Origin: Bacteroidales bacterium
GTDB taxonomy: Bacteria; Bacteroidota; Bacteroidia; Bacteroidales; JAAYJT01
Assembly: GCA_014860575.1 (NCBI GenBank)
Contig: JACZJK010000042.1
Location: forward strand, 1-64,000
DNA length: 64,000 bases
Direction: 5' to 3'
The notes under the pieces are model-generated. The model worked only from the letters and a program-made list of their open reading frames with translations, did no database searches and had not been told where the DNA came from. Below are positions 42,282 to 52,439 of this stretch, piece after piece (positions within the stretch are counted from its first letter, which is position 1; each line of letters starts with the position of its first letter). The position numbers and the translations under genes were made by a program.

Positions 42282-43754
42282 TTATTGCTTCATCAATTTC
42301 AGCGAATACGACTGGTCGCCGAAAACAGTTGTCAAAATATAAATGCCTGCCGGCAAATCAGAATAATTAACTACAGTGGTGTTAATACCTGCACTAAGGG
42401 TTGTGTCCTGAAAATCAACCGGCTTTCCTTCCAGTGTAAAAAGCTTAATTTTAATTTCGCCGGGTCGTACAACCAGCATTTCAATGATCATGTGATCCAT
42501 AACCGGGTTAGGGAAGATACTCATCTTGAAACCAGCGCTTGTTATCTGATCCACACTTAGCCATTCCATGCTTTGGAAATCAATTTTTGAAGCAAAATGC
42601 ATGCTGTCAATAAATGGGTTGCGGTTGCCCTGCCTTGAGCTTATATAGTCGTTCCTGGCTATTTCCCGGGCATCCGGTGGATCGGAAAAATGCCAGAGTT
42701 TGAGAATTTCCTGATTTTGTTGAGGTGGAAGTTGCCATTGGTAACCATTGGTGTTATCGTAACGGGTTACCATGTAAAACATCGCGCGTGCCGCATTGCC
42801 CTTTTGCGAATCTCTGGGTTCGTAAACGATATTTCCCTGTGCATCTGTTCCACGTTTTCCATCAAGAAATTGATAGGTGACATTTTGAACTACACCCAGC
42901 GGGAGATTGCTTCGCCTGTTGTTGGCATTGTTCTGGTGAACCGGGAAAAGGTGATAGTAATCTGAGTATTCCGGCGCCGATTCTGAATTGTGTGGAAACC
43001 AACTGAAAGGAAATGTATGCTCGCGGCTTAATGTACCGCCCGGTGACCCGATCCAGCCAAACGGATCATCATAAACATGGGCGTAACCGGTGTAAACACA
43101 GTACACAACTTTTTGTCCCCCTGTAGTATCCTGGTATTCGAAACCATTGATCATAATGTTCACATAATCGCCGTAAGCAAAAGAATTATGTGGTCTGATC
43201 CTGTTTTGCAATTCCTCAATAAAAAATTCACTTTTTGAATTGATGCCTTCATAAAAATCGCCAATCATGTTTTCGGGCGTGGTAGTGTATCCGGTCAAGG
43301 GGTTTTCCTGGAGATAATTTTCAGTGCCATCCGAACCGTTAAATGAAAAGACACTGTGATAAAAAGTAGTTCCGGCAAGAACGCCCCTGGGCGAAAACTC
43401 TGCATCGCTTCCAATAAAAACTACACGGGCGTTTCCTATTGCATCGCCTACGAAATAAGTTTCGCCATCGGCAGGCACAGCAACAACGGCTTGTCCGATG
43501 CTTCTGAGTACAATATAGAAATCCGGTTGCGGATCGGCATTGCTAAAAGCAGCATCGTAGGTATAGGTCTTTACATTTGAAAACGTAAGGTTGGCGGGCT
43601 GTGCATTTGGTTCAGAAGCCAACGCCTTGCCTGAACCGATCTTTTTTTCAACCTTACTGATAGACTTTGATGGCGTCTGAGCCATCATTATAGCAGCGAT
43701 GAGCGAAAGCAACAATACAGCAGTAAAACGAGAGAATATATTTAAAGTTAGCAT
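42282..43754 (-). CDS. Secreted endonuclease I with T9SS sorting domain
   Basis: A 490-residue exported nuclease: signal peptide (to MMAQ), a lamin/CBM-like beta region (about 55-150), the endonuclease I (EndA/NucM) domain with SREHTFPFSWF, YYHLFPVHQNNANNRRSN and RDSQKGNAARAMFYM (metal and catalytic His/Asn/Glu region), and a T9SS C-terminal domain from MSIFPNPVMDHMII. It would degrade extracellular DNA/RNA at or beyond the outer membrane. Next to a second secreted nuclease/phosphatase on the same strand. Confidence 0.9.
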   Translation of the reverse strand: MLTLNIFSRFTAVLLLSLIAAIMMAQTPSKSISKVEKKIGSGKALASEPNAQPANLTFSNVKTYTYDAAFSNADPQPDFYIVLRSIGQAVVAVPADGETYFVGDAIGNARVVFIGSDAEFSPRGVLAGTTFYHSVFSFNGSDGTENYLQENPLTGYTTTPENMIGDFYEGINSKSEFFIEELQNRIRPHNSFAYGDYVNIMINGFEYQDTTGGQKVVYCVYTGYAHVYDDPFGWIGSPGGTLSREHTFPFSWFPHNSESAPEYSDYYHLFPVHQNNANNRRSNLPLGVVQNVTYQFLDGKRGTDAQGNIVYEPRDSQKGNAARAMFYMVTRYDNTNGYQWQLPPQQNQEILKLWHFSDPPDAREIARNDYISSRQGNRNPFIDSMHFASKIDFQSMEWLSVDQITSAGFKMSIFPNPVMDHMIIEMLVVRPGEIKIKLFTLEGKPVDFQDTTLSAGINTTVVNYSDLPAGIYILTTVFGDQSYSLKLMKQ

Positions 43755-43826
43755 TTCATAAGCTTAATTTTTCGGAGGCTGACTCAGGACAGCTTTAATA
43801 GCGATAAAAAATTCCTTGGATCCCAA

Positions 43827-44882
43827 CTATTTTTCCCTGACCAGGTAAATGTAAACCGGAAAATGATCGCTGAAACCGCCAAGATACGTATCGCCGGCAT
43901 GTGTCCGTAAAGGGTATCCGGCAAACTGACCCTGGGTCTGCAAGAGGAATCGCTTGTTAAATACATCGGCCTTGTAGAAAGTGTATGTACTTTTATCTGG
44001 TGTAAGCAAGGTCTGGTTCAGAATGATCATATCAAACAGGTTCCATGAATCGCGATATGCAAGTGTTCCAATTCCTTTGCGGTAAAAATCATAGAAAGGG
44101 TTAAACAACTCATCCTTTTTCAGTTTATTCTTGTCCCAGCCGGTTTGTAAATGTTTCTTAACACTTTCATTGATTGGATCGTCATTTAAGTCGCCCATTA
44201 TAATAATGTGTGCAGTAGGATCGGCCAGTTGCAATGAATCAACGATCTTGCGGTTGAGTTGGGCAGCTACATTGCGTAAGGGACGGCTGGCACGCTCCCC
44301 ACCTCGGCGCGAAGGCCAATGGTTCACAAGAATGTGCATGGGTTCGCCATGTAAAAGGCCGGAAACAAGTAAAACATCGCGTGAATAAAAATCTTCCCTG
44401 CCTTCGGGAATGAAAAGATATGGCTTGCTGGATAAATAAGTGAAGTATTTAGGCTGGTAAATCAGGGCTACATCAACACCGCGGCGATCGGGTGAATCAT
44501 AGTGTGCGATCCTGTAGCCACGATCCCTGATCTGCGGATCGTTGACCAGATCGTTTATCACAAGTTTATTTTCTATTTCGGACAAGCCCAAAATCGCTGG
44601 CCCATCGGGTGTAAACTCGGTTCCAACTTCAGCAATAACCCTTGCCAGGTTAGTAATTTTTTCTGAATATTTTCTGCTATCCCATTGCTTGCTTCCCTCC
44701 GGTGTATATTCCAAGTCATTGGTATCAAAGCTATCTATGGTATCAAATAGGTTCTCGACATTGTAAAATGCTATACAAGCTACGGTTGCCTTTTTTTCCT
44801 GGGCAAATAAAAATTGTGTGGCCAATGTTAGAACTGCAATCAAACCAACAATCTGTAGCTGGGTCGGATGTGTTTTCTTCAT
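43827..44882 (-). CDS. Secreted endonuclease/exonuclease/phosphatase family protein
   Basis: A 351-residue metal-dependent phosphoesterase with a signal peptide (QLQIVGLIAVLTLATQFLFA). CIAFYNVENLFDTID, GLSEIENK (metal Glu), RRGVDVALIYQ, IIMGDLNDDP and FSDHFPVYIYL are the DNase-I-like family motifs. It has no sorting domain, so it is probably periplasmic, where it may hydrolyse oligonucleotides made by the adjacent T9SS nuclease. The start is the ATG after a TTG; a -7 box lies just upstream. Confidence 0.9.
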   Translation of the reverse strand: MKKTHPTQLQIVGLIAVLTLATQFLFAQEKKATVACIAFYNVENLFDTIDSFDTNDLEYTPEGSKQWDSRKYSEKITNLARVIAEVGTEFTPDGPAILGLSEIENKLVINDLVNDPQIRDRGYRIAHYDSPDRRGVDVALIYQPKYFTYLSSKPYLFIPEGREDFYSRDVLLVSGLLHGEPMHILVNHWPSRRGGERASRPLRNVAAQLNRKIVDSLQLADPTAHIIIMGDLNDDPINESVKKHLQTGWDKNKLKKDELFNPFYDFYRKGIGTLAYRDSWNLFDMIILNQTLLTPDKSTYTFYKADVFNKRFLLQTQGQFAGYPLRTHAGDTYLGGFSDHFPVYIYLVREK

Positions 44883-44907
44883 CAATATATGGTGCTTAAA
44901 TGAGCAG

Positions 44908-44915
44908 CAAAGGTA
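44908..44915 (-). promoter_or_regulatory. Putative -7 box for the secreted nuclease genes
   Basis: On the minus strand this reads TACCTTTG (TAnnTTTG), 25 bases before the ATG. The 218-base gap to the divergent receptor gene could hold shared regulation. Confidence 0.5.
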
Positions 44916-45100
44916 TTGCTTTTAACCATAAGCAGGGGAAGAAAGGCGGATCATTTCGGATCGGCTCCAAAATAAGCATCTATGAATGCAACAGGGTCTC
45001 TAAAAAATGCGTTATTTTGTGCAAAAATTAGCCCCCGACATTTTGACCATCAATTATATCTTACCACAGTAAATTTTCATTCATTTCTAACTGATCCCCT

Positions 45101-48100
45101 ATGTATAAAAAGCTACTACTCATTCTGATTGCATTGATTCCGCTTGCGATAATTTATGCACAACAACCTGCTTTAAAGGATCTAAGTCAAACCACTGATG
45201 CTAAGTCCGGCACAATCATCGGCCAGTATTTTGGCCATGCTTTTATTGGGAATGTTTACACCGGGTACTCTGTAATGATCGGAGACTGGGACAAAGACAA
45301 TTTGGGTAAAAACACGTTAACCGGTATTGTCATTGATGCCAGGGCTGCAGGATTATTGCAGGACAAAGACATTCTAACACTGAGTTCCGAGCTTGCTGCA
45401 ATCAACAACATTAGCAATGCTGATAAGCTTAAGCCTGGTTTGAGGATTCACCTGCAAAAAGAAAAAATTCCTGTTCAGGAAATTGCAAAAACTCCTGATC
45501 CGGTAATCACTGAAAAAGAAATGGCTGCTGAACTGCCTGAAATGCAAATTGAAAAACCAGTTGCACCTGAACCAGCTATTGAAATTGAAAAGGTAGAAGA
45601 ACCTGAGGCTATTGCTGAACCAGCAATTACGGAAAACGATGACACTATTCCCGAACCAGATGATTCAGGTCAGTCGGGGAATATATCCGGCCGGATTGTG
45701 GAAACATCCACCTTGCGCGGGCTTCCCTCTATACTTATTAGTGTGAATGACCGGCAGGTGCTTAGCGATGTGAATGGTGACTTTGTGGTGCGCAATATCA
45801 CAACCGGCAAAGCCACACTGGTTATATCAGCCGCAGGTTTTCAAACCAAAACCATTGAGGTGGAAATAACTCCCGATACCAATCTTGGTGAAATCAAGTT
45901 TGAGCCTACCTCACTGGCTTCAGCCGATATTATACCTGAAATCAATTTATCCTTACTGGATATGGATGATGATGCGCGATCGCAAAATATTTCAGGATTG
46001 CTGCACTCCTCAGGCGATGTATTCAGTTCATATGCGTCTTTTACATTTGGACAGGCATGGTTCAGAACCCGTGGATATGATGCTGACCTTACGCCCACTT
46101 ACATTGGCAATTCTCTCATCAACGATTCAGAAACCGGGCGTACCCTGTGGGCTATCTGGGGCGGTCTTAATGATGCCACAAGGAACAGCACCTTCGTAAA
46201 TGGGCTAGGCACTGCCAGCAATTCATTCGGAAGTATCGGCGGCATATCTAATATTATAACTCGCCCTTCGCAGCAACGGGTCCAGACCAAATTAACTTAT
46301 TCAGCCTCAAACAGGTCGTATACTCACCGTGTGATGTTTACACATTCCACCGGCATGATGAACAATGGATGGGCAGTCACGGCGAGCGGATCAAGACGAT
46401 GGGGTCAGGAAGGCTATATTAAGGGAACTTTTTATGATGCCTGGGCCTATTACATGGGGCTTGAAAAAAAGATCAATGAGCGTCATTCAATTGAATTAAC
46501 TGCATTCGCCTCGCCGGTAAAACGCGGAATGCAAGGCGGCTCCACTCAGGAAATCTACGACATGCTGGGTACCAACCATTATAGCCCTAACTGGGGTTAT
46601 CAGGAAGGTGCAGTGCGAAATTCGCGTGTTCGCACCATGAACCAGCCCGTTCTGGTGCTTAACCACTATTGGAAATACAATAGTTCCACAGACATTACAA
46701 CCACAGCCTCCTATATGTTTGGCAAAACAGGAACCACTGCGCTGAACTGGTATAATTCTGCCGATCCAAGACCTGACTATTATCGCTACTTGCCTAGCTG
46801 GCAAGAAGATCCTGCGGCAAAAGCAGCCGTGATGGAATCCTGGAAAAACAACACAAGTGTCAGCCAGATCAACTGGGATAAATTATACCAGGCCAATTAC
46901 CTTGCAAAAATGGATGGCAAGCAATCGCGCTACATCATTGAGGATCGCCGGAACGATATGAAAAACATTAATTTGAGTACGGTAATTAACCACCGCGTTA
47001 ATGAGAACCTGAAAATAAACAGGGGTGTTGAACTTTCGGATTACACAGTCAATTATTTTAAAACCATTGACGACCTGCTTGGTGGTAGCCATTGGGTAGA
47101 TATTGACCAGTTTGCCGAACGCGATTTTCCGGGCGGTGATACGATCGCACAAAACGATATTGATAACCCGAACAGGATTGTGAGGGTAGGCGACAAATTT
47201 GGCTACGATTACAACCTCAGACAACAAACCGGGAAAATCTGGATCAGTTCAGAATTTACTTTCCGTGCCATTGATTTCTTCCTGGCCGGACAACTTTCGT
47301 CTACTACCTTCTGGCGCGAAGGTTTCATGCGCAATGGTCGCCATCCTGAAAATTCCCTTGGTGAATCGTTCAAGCACAATTTCATAGATTATGGATTGAA
47401 AGGCGGTGCCACCTACAAATTCTCGGGCCGCTTATTCCTTGAAGGCAACCTGGCCTATATGACCCAGGCTCCATACATGCGTAATTCCTTTGTTTCTCCA
47501 AGAACCAGAGATGATGTATCGCCAGGGATAAAAAGTGAAAAGATTTTCAGCTCCGAACTCAGTGTCCATTTGCGTGCCCCCATGATTAAAGCGAGGGCTA
47601 CGGTTTATCATACCGAGTTCAAGGATCAAAACCAAATCCTGACATTTTATCACGATGACTATCGTACACTGGTTAACCATATCATGTATGGAATTAATAC
47701 CACTCATCAGGGCATTGAATTTGGCGGGGAAGCACATATGTTTTACGACCTGTGGCTACAAGCCGCTTTGAACCTTGGCAACTACCGCTATACCAACAGA
47801 CCTGAAGCTACTATCGCTTTTGACAACGGTTCGCGCGCCGATACCACTGAACTGATTTACCTCAAAAACTTTTTCATTACCGGCACGCCACAGACTGCAG
47901 GCGCACTTGGGTTAAAATGGGTTGGACCGGATTTTCTCTTCGTTAATTTGAGCGTCAATTATTTCGACGACATTTATCTAAGCTTTAACCCCGAGCGCAG
48001 GACCCAACATGCAATCCAGGACCTTGGGCCGGGGGATCCCCAAATAGCAATCATTACAGAGCAGGAAATGCTTTCGGGAGGATTTACCCTGGATGCATCG

Positions 48101-48307
48101 GTAGGGAAATCATTCAGGATCATGCAGAAGTATTTCCTTCAGCTTAACCTGAGTGCAAACAATCTTCTCAACAATAAAAACATCAGTTCCGGTGGTTATG
48201 AACAATTACGCTTCGATTTTGAAGAAAAGAACGTAGACAAATACCCGCCACGTTATTTCTATATGATCGGAACGAATTTCTTCCTCAATGTAGCCGTTAG
48301 GTTTTAG
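45101..48307 (+). CDS. TonB-dependent receptor
   Basis: A 1068-residue outer-membrane transporter. After a signal peptide (LLLILIALIPLAIIYAQ) comes an unfamiliar domain (about 24-125), ending in a LysM-like run SNADKLKPGLRIHL, then a Glu/Pro-rich linker (125-190), a carboxypeptidase-regulatory-like beta sandwich (about 195-270), a plug domain (about 285-400, TRGYDADLTPTYIGNSLIND) and a 22-strand barrel to the final aromatic residue of VRF. It imports an unknown ligand with TonB energy. Paired with the DUF5689 lipoprotein and divergent from two secreted nucleases; nucleic-acid fragments are a plausible ligand. Confidence 0.9.
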   Translation: MYKKLLLILIALIPLAIIYAQQPALKDLSQTTDAKSGTIIGQYFGHAFIGNVYTGYSVMIGDWDKDNLGKNTLTGIVIDARAAGLLQDKDILTLSSELAAINNISNADKLKPGLRIHLQKEKIPVQEIAKTPDPVITEKEMAAELPEMQIEKPVAPEPAIEIEKVEEPEAIAEPAITENDDTIPEPDDSGQSGNISGRIVETSTLRGLPSILISVNDRQVLSDVNGDFVVRNITTGKATLVISAAGFQTKTIEVEITPDTNLGEIKFEPTSLASADIIPEINLSLLDMDDDARSQNISGLLHSSGDVFSSYASFTFGQAWFRTRGYDADLTPTYIGNSLINDSETGRTLWAIWGGLNDATRNSTFVNGLGTASNSFGSIGGISNIITRPSQQRVQTKLTYSASNRSYTHRVMFTHSTGMMNNGWAVTASGSRRWGQEGYIKGTFYDAWAYYMGLEKKINERHSIELTAFASPVKRGMQGGSTQEIYDMLGTNHYSPNWGYQEGAVRNSRVRTMNQPVLVLNHYWKYNSSTDITTTASYMFGKTGTTALNWYNSADPRPDYYRYLPSWQEDPAAKAAVMESWKNNTSVSQINWDKLYQANYLAKMDGKQSRYIIEDRRNDMKNINLSTVINHRVNENLKINRGVELSDYTVNYFKTIDDLLGGSHWVDIDQFAERDFPGGDTIAQNDIDNPNRIVRVGDKFGYDYNLRQQTGKIWISSEFTFRAIDFFLAGQLSSTTFWREGFMRNGRHPENSLGESFKHNFIDYGLKGGATYKFSGRLFLEGNLAYMTQAPYMRNSFVSPRTRDDVSPGIKSEKIFSSELSVHLRAPMIKARATVYHTEFKDQNQILTFYHDDYRTLVNHIMYGINTTHQGIEFGGEAHMFYDLWLQAALNLGNYRYTNRPEATIAFDNGSRADTTELIYLKNFFITGTPQTAGALGLKWVGPDFLFVNLSVNYFDDIYLSFNPERRTQHAIQDLGPGDPQIAIITEQEMLSGGFTLDASVGKSFRIMQKYFLQLNLSANNLLNNKNISSGGYEQLRFDFEEKNVDKYPPRYFYMIGTNFFLNVAVRF

Positions 48308-48344
48308 TAAGCAAAAAAAATAAAATATAATAACCAGAAACAAT

Positions 48345-50039
48345 ATGAAACATATTAGGAAATTTTTAGCAGGTCTTACTCTCATTGCAGCTTCAGTAGC
48401 CATTACAAGCTGTGTAAAAGGCGATTTTGATGAACCGCCTATCTATATCCCAACCGTTGACTTTGATGCCAATACTACGATAAGTGAACTTAAGGCTTCC
48501 TATACCGGATTCAGGTTGATCGAAGAAGATATCATCATCAAGGGTGTAGTAGTTGCCAACGATGAAAGTGGAAACCTATACAAAAAACTTATTCTCCAGG
48601 ACGAAAACTCCGGAATTGAACTGGCGCTGGACAGAACTAACTTGTATAATGAATTCCAACTTGGGCAACGCGTTTACGTTAAATGTAAAGGGATGTACAT
48701 TGGAGATTATAATAACCTCGTCCAGCTCGGCTATCTCTTCGACGGTGGTATCGGTCGTTTGCCAGAGGTGTTTATCCCAAATCATTTGTTCCGCGATAGT
48801 CTTCCCGGCAACGTACCTGAACCGCAGGTTACAGCACTTAATGCATTGAACTATTCGCTCCTCAGCAAACTGGTTAAGTTCGAAAATGTAAGCTTCGCAG
48901 AGCCTGGTGCAGAATGGGCCCCTCAATCAGCCGAAGCTACCAATCGCACCATGAGCGGTGCCGGAGGAAGCATTGTGGTGAGAACCAGCAAGTATAGTAA
49001 TTTCTCAAGCCTTCCAGTTCCTGCCGGAAGTGGTGACGTTACCGGTATCCTCAGTATTTTCGGAAGCACCTACCAGCTCACCATCCGCGATACCAGCGAT
49101 GTTCAAAACTTTGGAGGAACGGTTCCTCCCCCACCTGGTGGCGGCGATGGATCAAAAGAAAATCCTTATTCTGTGGCACAAGCGCTTCAGAAACAAAATG
49201 CAACTCCTTATGTGGTAGGTTTCGTGAAAGGCTATATTGTGGGTTCAGTAAAATCAGGCGTTACAAATATAACCTCCGCCGACGATATCCACTTTGCAGC
49301 TCCGTTTACTTCTGCCACCAACGTATTGATTGCAGATACCTCCATTGAAACCAATTACATGAATTGTGTAATTGTGAACCTCCCGGCCGGATCAAGCCTG
49401 CGAACCGAGGTTAATCTCCTGGACAATCCTGAAAACATTGGAAAATGGCTTAACGTTAAAGGCACATTGCGAACCTATTTTGGTATAGGTGGCATTCGTG
49501 ATTTTTCAGGCGAAGCCGGTGATTTTGAGTTTGAAGGCGGCGGTGGTGGCGGAGGTGGAAATTCCATCTTCCTCGAAGACTTCAACACGAATCTTGGCAC
49601 CTTTACAGCCTATAGTGTAAGCGGCGACCAGGTTTGGGGCTGGGGCAACTTTGATGGTGGCTGTGCGGTGATGTCAGGTTTTGTCACGCCAACCAGTTAT
49701 GTCAACGAAGACTGGCTGATTTCTCCGGCAATTTCGCTGCCAGGGCAAACAGGCGTTACAATGAACTTCCGCGAAGCCATCAACTACATTACCTCAATCA
49801 ACGATCTGAAGGTATTCATTTCAACAAATTACGATGGAACCAGCAACCCGTCAACCAACGGTACATGGACCGAACTCACAGGCTTTACACGTGCAGCAGG
49901 AAATAACTGGACATTCGTGAACAGTGGTGATGTAAGCCTTGCTGCTTACGAAGGCCAAACCGTGCGGATTGCATTTAAATACATTTCTTCGGCTTCAGCA
50001 TCCTCTACCTGGGAAATCAGCCGGGTGGAAGTAAAATAG
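48345..50039 (+). CDS. DUF5689 / choice-of-anchor surface lipoprotein
   Basis: A 564-residue lipoprotein (signal ending AITSC). Domains: DUF5689 (about residues 30-245), a DUF6359-like OB-fold segment (about 268-395, GSKENPYSVAQALQKQN), a Gly-rich linker and a choice-of-anchor-J-like jelly roll (about 405-564, LEDFNTNLGTF and NEDWLISPAISLP). It lies 37 bases after the TonB receptor gene and is probably its surface partner, in the role SusD plays in other loci. The OB-fold portion would suit nucleic-acid binding; that is inference. Confidence 0.85.
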   Translation: MKHIRKFLAGLTLIAASVAITSCVKGDFDEPPIYIPTVDFDANTTISELKASYTGFRLIEEDIIIKGVVVANDESGNLYKKLILQDENSGIELALDRTNLYNEFQLGQRVYVKCKGMYIGDYNNLVQLGYLFDGGIGRLPEVFIPNHLFRDSLPGNVPEPQVTALNALNYSLLSKLVKFENVSFAEPGAEWAPQSAEATNRTMSGAGGSIVVRTSKYSNFSSLPVPAGSGDVTGILSIFGSTYQLTIRDTSDVQNFGGTVPPPPGGGDGSKENPYSVAQALQKQNATPYVVGFVKGYIVGSVKSGVTNITSADDIHFAAPFTSATNVLIADTSIETNYMNCVIVNLPAGSSLRTEVNLLDNPENIGKWLNVKGTLRTYFGIGGIRDFSGEAGDFEFEGGGGGGGGNSIFLEDFNTNLGTFTAYSVSGDQVWGWGNFDGGCAVMSGFVTPTSYVNEDWLISPAISLPGQTGVTMNFREAINYITSINDLKVFISTNYDGTSNPSTNGTWTELTGFTRAAGNNWTFVNSGDVSLAAYEGQTVRIAFKYISSASASSTWEISRVEVK

Positions 50040-50059
50040 ATAAAGATCTCCATTATCGC

Positions 50060-50101
50060 AAGACCTGGCGGGCTCTCTAGCATGCCGGGTCTTTTTTTTT
50101 T
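50060..50101 (+). terminator. Intrinsic terminator after the DUF5689 gene
   Basis: AAGACCTGGC and GCCGGGTCTT form a stem around a 13-base loop, with a run of ten T. Its T-tract overlaps the stop codon of the convergent S9 peptidase gene. Confidence 0.8.
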
Positions 50102-52211
50102 ATCTCCTGATCCCTGCCAGGTCAAGCATAAAGGCATATTCCCTGGCGGTTTCCCGCAAGCGCTTAAAACGGCCTGAAGCGCCTCCATGACCCGATTCCA
50201 TGTCGGTGTAAAACAATATCACGCCATCGCCGGTATTGTGCTCGCGAAGTTTAGCAACCCATTTTGATGGTTCCCAGTATTGTACCTGAGAATCGTGAAG
50301 GCCAGATGTTACCAGCAGGTTTGGATAGGCTTGCTCTTTAACATTGTCGTACGGAGAGTATGAGAGCATGTAGTCGTAATATTCCTTAACGTTCGGATTT
50401 CCCCATTCGTCGTATTCCGCGGTAGTAAGTGGTATTGTTTCATCAAGCATTGTTGTCACCACATCCACGAAGGGCACAGCCGCAATTACACCTTTAAAGA
50501 GTTCAGGCCGCTCGTTCACGATTACACCCATCAGCAAACCACCGGCGCTTCCGCCACCGGCAAAAAGCTTTTCCGGGCTGGTATATCCTTTTGCGATCAG
50601 GAATTCAGTACAATCAATAAAATCGTTGAAAGTATTTTTCTTGTTCAGCAATTTGCCATCGTCATACCATTGCCGGCCTAAATCCTGCCCTCCCCTTACA
50701 TGGGCCAATGCATATACAAACCCACGATCAACCAGACTGAGAACATTTGAACTGAACCTTGGATCAATACTTGAGCCGTATGAACCATAAGCATAAAGCA
50801 GCAAGGGATTGTTGCCATCCATATTGGTACCCTTGCGATAAACCAATGTTACAGGCACTTCCACGCCATCACGTGCAGGCGCTGACAATCTGTGTGTTTC
50901 ATAATTATCGGAATTAAAGTCGCCAAGCACTTCCTGCTGTTTTACCAGATTGCTTTCACGGGTTTCCAGGTTATAATCGTAAGTGGAATTGGGAGTGGTG
51001 AGCGAAGTGTAGCTGTATCTTAAAACATTGGAAGTCATCTCAGTATTGATGCCGATACCTGCGGTATAAGCGTCCACCCCGAAATCCAGGTAATGTTCCT
51101 GTCCGGAAGGAAGATGCATGATCCGCATTTGTCTTAGGCCTTGTTTACGTTCCTGCAAAACGAGATAATCATCAAAAATTTCGACATTTTCAATTAACAC
51201 ATCCGCACGGTGAGTCACTACGTCTTTCCAGTTGCTTTTGTTTGTAAGCTTGTCCCCGGTCTCCATCAGCCTGAAATTCTGTGCATCCCAGTTTGTTAAC
51301 ACATAAAATTTGCCATTATGCGACCATATATTGTAAAGCAGGTCTCTTTCTCTCGGTTGAAAAACACGGAAACTGCCAGTAGGATTGTCGGCTTCCAGGA
51401 GCCAGGTTTCGTTGCTCACGGTACTGTTGGCGGTAATTGAAAGGTAGCGGTTGTCCTTGGTTCGGGAAATACTGATGTAATAAAATGTTTCATCATTCTC
51501 ATAATACACCTGTTGTGGTGGTTCTGAGCCATTGATATTGTAGCGGTTAATGCGGTCGTAGCGTAAGGTTATTGGGTCAATAGATGTATAAAATAAGGTA
51601 GAATTATCTGCTGCCCAGCAAACATCACCGCCGGCATACTGTATTCCGGTTACAGCAATCGCTCCTTTTTTCAAATCCTTGATTTTAATAGTATATTGCC
51701 TTCGTCCAACAGTGTCCACCGCAAAAGCCATCAGATCATTATTGAGGCTAATATCGTAACCACCTACACTAAAATAAGGATACGGTTTGGCAAGCACATT
51801 CACATCCAGCATGATTTCTTCCTCTGCCTCCAGCGATCCCTGTTTACGGCAATAAATCGGATATTCCGAACCGGTTTCATACCTCGTATAATAGAAGTAT
51901 CCATTTCTGAAGAATGGCGCCGATTGGTCATCCTGCTTAATCCGGCCTTTCATTTCCTCGAATAATCTCTCCTGTAGATTATTGGTATGCGCCATCACCG
52001 CATCAAGATAATTATTCTCAGCTTCGAGATAGGCGACAACAGCAGGATTTTCCCGCTCATTCATCCAGTAATAAGGGTCGGTACGTGTATGGCCGTGAAT
52101 TTCCAGTTGCTTTTCAATCTTTTCAGCAACAGGAGCCTGAAATTGTTTTCCCGGTTCCTGACATGCAGAAACCAAAACAACGATCGCCAATAAAAACAGC
52201 AGATGTTTCAT
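50100..52211 (-). CDS. S9 family (oligopeptidase B-like) lipoprotein peptidase
   Basis: A 703-residue prolyl-oligopeptidase-type serine peptidase. A lipobox (VLVSAC) follows the signal, so it is an envelope protein. The N-terminal seven-blade propeller starts near TDPYYWMNERENPAVVAYLE; the catalytic Ser is in GGSAGGLLMGV, Asp in LVTSGLHDSQVQYWEP and His in MESGHGGASGRF. It cleaves short peptides after basic residues in the oligopeptidase B branch; the specificity here is by analogy. Full length. Convergent with the DUF5689 gene. Confidence 0.9.
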   Translation of the reverse strand: MKHLLFLLAIVVLVSACQEPGKQFQAPVAEKIEKQLEIHGHTRTDPYYWMNERENPAVVAYLEAENNYLDAVMAHTNNLQERLFEEMKGRIKQDDQSAPFFRNGYFYYTRYETGSEYPIYCRKQGSLEAEEEIMLDVNVLAKPYPYFSVGGYDISLNNDLMAFAVDTVGRRQYTIKIKDLKKGAIAVTGIQYAGGDVCWAADNSTLFYTSIDPITLRYDRINRYNINGSEPPQQVYYENDETFYYISISRTKDNRYLSITANSTVSNETWLLEADNPTGSFRVFQPRERDLLYNIWSHNGKFYVLTNWDAQNFRLMETGDKLTNKSNWKDVVTHRADVLIENVEIFDDYLVLQERKQGLRQMRIMHLPSGQEHYLDFGVDAYTAGIGINTEMTSNVLRYSYTSLTTPNSTYDYNLETRESNLVKQQEVLGDFNSDNYETHRLSAPARDGVEVPVTLVYRKGTNMDGNNPLLLYAYGSYGSSIDPRFSSNVLSLVDRGFVYALAHVRGGQDLGRQWYDDGKLLNKKNTFNDFIDCTEFLIAKGYTSPEKLFAGGGSAGGLLMGVIVNERPELFKGVIAAVPFVDVVTTMLDETIPLTTAEYDEWGNPNVKEYYDYMLSYSPYDNVKEQAYPNLLVTSGLHDSQVQYWEPSKWVAKLREHNTGDGVILFYTDMESGHGGASGRFKRLRETAREYAFMLDLAGIRR

Positions 52212-52269
52212 AATTTACGGGGATTAAAATTTATTAATTAACGTTTGCAGTTGATTTTCAATTGTTGAA

Positions 52270-52405
52270 CCCACTCCGAAAATTCACAAACTGGTGATTT
52301 TTATTGTTTTTACCCCTGATTCGCGCAGACGGAGAACCGCTAAAAATCAGTAGTTTGCGTAAGTCCCCTTTAGGGGATTTAGTGGCAAAACGACTGTTCG
52401 GAATA
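52270..52405. repeat. Imperfect inverted-repeat element, copy 1
   Basis: CACAAACTGGTGATTTTTA (52285-52303) and TAAAAATCAGTAGTTTGCG (52341-52359) are inverted repeats with 16 of 19 positions paired. The outer ends, ACTCCGAAAA and GTTCGGAAT, are also partly inverted, and TCCCC-TTTA-GGGGA (52364-52377) forms an extra hairpin. A second copy of the layout is at 62751-62889. It fills most of the gap before mfd. No gene seen. Confidence 0.7.
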
Positions 52406-52439
52406 GCTCAATTGTTGCAAACTACACCATATTGTGTTT

